Assembly (NCBI RefSeq): GCF_029457495.1 | Contig: NZ_CP120361.1 | Location: forward strand, 1,938,001 to 2,002,000 | Reading direction: 5' to 3' | DNA length: 64,000 nt | Source: Chelativorans sp. AA-79 | GTDB lineage: Bacteria > Pseudomonadota > Alphaproteobacteria > Rhizobiales > Rhizobiaceae | Shown: in pieces, positions 63,650 to 64,000 of the stretch | Numbering within the stretch: position 1 is the stretch's first letter | Layout: each line of letters starts with the position of its first letter | Program-made: the position numbers and the translations under genes | The notes under the pieces: generated by a model | What the model saw: the letters and a program-made list of their open reading frames with translations, nothing else | What the model was told of the DNA's origin: nothing | The model's database searches: none

Positions 63650-64000
63650 ATGCGGGAGTTCGATATCGTCGTCGTCGGCGCTGGAGTGGCCGGTTTGACG
63701 GCAGCAGCGACCGCTGCACGGCATGGGGTGTCGGTAGCGGTCGTTGAAAAACTCGGTGCCGGCGGCCAGATCATGACAGTCGAGCGCATCGAGAATTTTC
63801 CTGGCTCTTCCGAGCCCGTGGCCGGCTTCGAACTGGGTCCGGTCATGCAGGAACAGGCAGAGCAGGCCGGCGCCGAATTCCTGCTTGATACCGTGGAAGG
63901 GTTCGTTCTCGGCGGCCCGGTCCCGGTGATCCGTTGCTCGGAAGGAGAGATCGCCGCACGGGCGATCATCGTCGCCGCTGGATCGAGCCGCCGCGCTCTG
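63650..64000 (+). CDS. FAD-dependent oxidoreductase, thioredoxin reductase-like (partial)
   Basis: The first 117 residues of a flavoprotein that runs off the window. GAGG lies 5 bases before the ATG. The FAD dinucleotide-binding motif VVGAGVAGLTAA is at residues 8-19, followed by GGQIMTVERIENFPGS, the hallmark of thioredoxin-reductase-like proteins, and VAAGSSRR. The redox CxxC, if present, would be beyond the end. It follows the UGSC gene by 9 bases. Confidence 0.85.
   Translation, partial: MREFDIVVVGAGVAGLTAAATAARHGVSVAVVEKLGAGGQIMTVERIENFPGSSEPVAGFELGPVMQEQAEQAGAEFLLDTVEGFVLGGPVPVIRCSEGEIAARAIIVAAGSSRRAL

Overview
The window is GC-rich, gene-dense bacterial DNA. Gene content and style (many ABC transporters, each with its own GntR, IclR, TetR or AraC regulator; rhizobial-type malonate genes; a 48-residue lysine-rich small protein) point to an alphaproteobacterium, probably of the order Hyphomicrobiales (Rhizobium/Mesorhizobium/Phyllobacteriaceae-like). 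This assignment rests on gene style, not a database search. I saw no rRNA, tRNA, CRISPR array, insertion sequence or phage genes. Almost everything is catabolic or transport machinery.

Region A (1-18.7 kb) looks like one catabolic regulon for a carbohydrate or acid-sugar substrate. It holds the end of one ABC transporter (ATPase tail plus binding protein), ThuA-like and M24-peptidase-like genes, a complete second ABC operon (binding protein, two permeases, an 81-residue membrane protein, two different ATPases), and a minus-strand operon (sugar-phosphate-isomerase-like enzyme, enolase-superfamily dehydratase, FCD-type GntR regulator, D-2-hydroxyacid dehydrogenase) divergent from a second isomerase/epimerase-like gene. 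Five copies of the palindrome TGGT-N3-ACCA, a classic FadR/FCD operator form, lie in front of exactly these units. Embedded here is a separate TetR-controlled trio: a UPF0261 (Tm-1-like) protein, a phosphoenolpyruvate-hydrolase-like TIM barrel and a cupin.

Region B (18.7-26.8 kb) is a molybdenum-hydroxylase operon on the minus strand: SRPBCC (CoxG-like), FAD subunit, 2Fe-2S subunit, a molybdopterin subunit split into two genes, MoxR/CoxD-like AAA ATPase, CoxE-like VWA protein and an amidohydrolase, with an AraC regulator upstream. Region C (27-35 kb) holds envelope genes: LprI-like, EF-hand and glycine-zipper small exported proteins, an AraC regulator, an MscS channel, an NfeD protease with its slipin partner, and a voltage-sensor-like potassium channel with a zinc ribbon.

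Region D (35-54.8 kb) has a GntR regulator, an AcuI-like reductase, and an apparent 11-gene minus-strand operon: CoA-transferase A/B, CaiB-type CoA-transferase, hydroxyacid dehydrogenase, class II aldolase, FGGY kinase, TPP-dependent decarboxylase-like enzyme, serine-ligated molybdopterin oxidoreductase, AhpD-like protein, rhodanese and acyl-CoA synthetase. It is divergent from a spermidine/putrescine-type ABC transporter with a fused double permease and an IclR regulator. Three 17-bp palindromes in the shared promoter region look like the IclR operators. The substrate is unknown.

Region E (54.9-64 kb) holds recQ, small proteins, a fatty acid desaturase, and malonyl-CoA decarboxylase and malonyl-CoA synthetase (matA, matB) followed directly by a UGSC-family protein and the start of a thioredoxin-reductase-like flavoprotein. 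The last pair, placed after malonate genes, is one of the least explained parts of the window.
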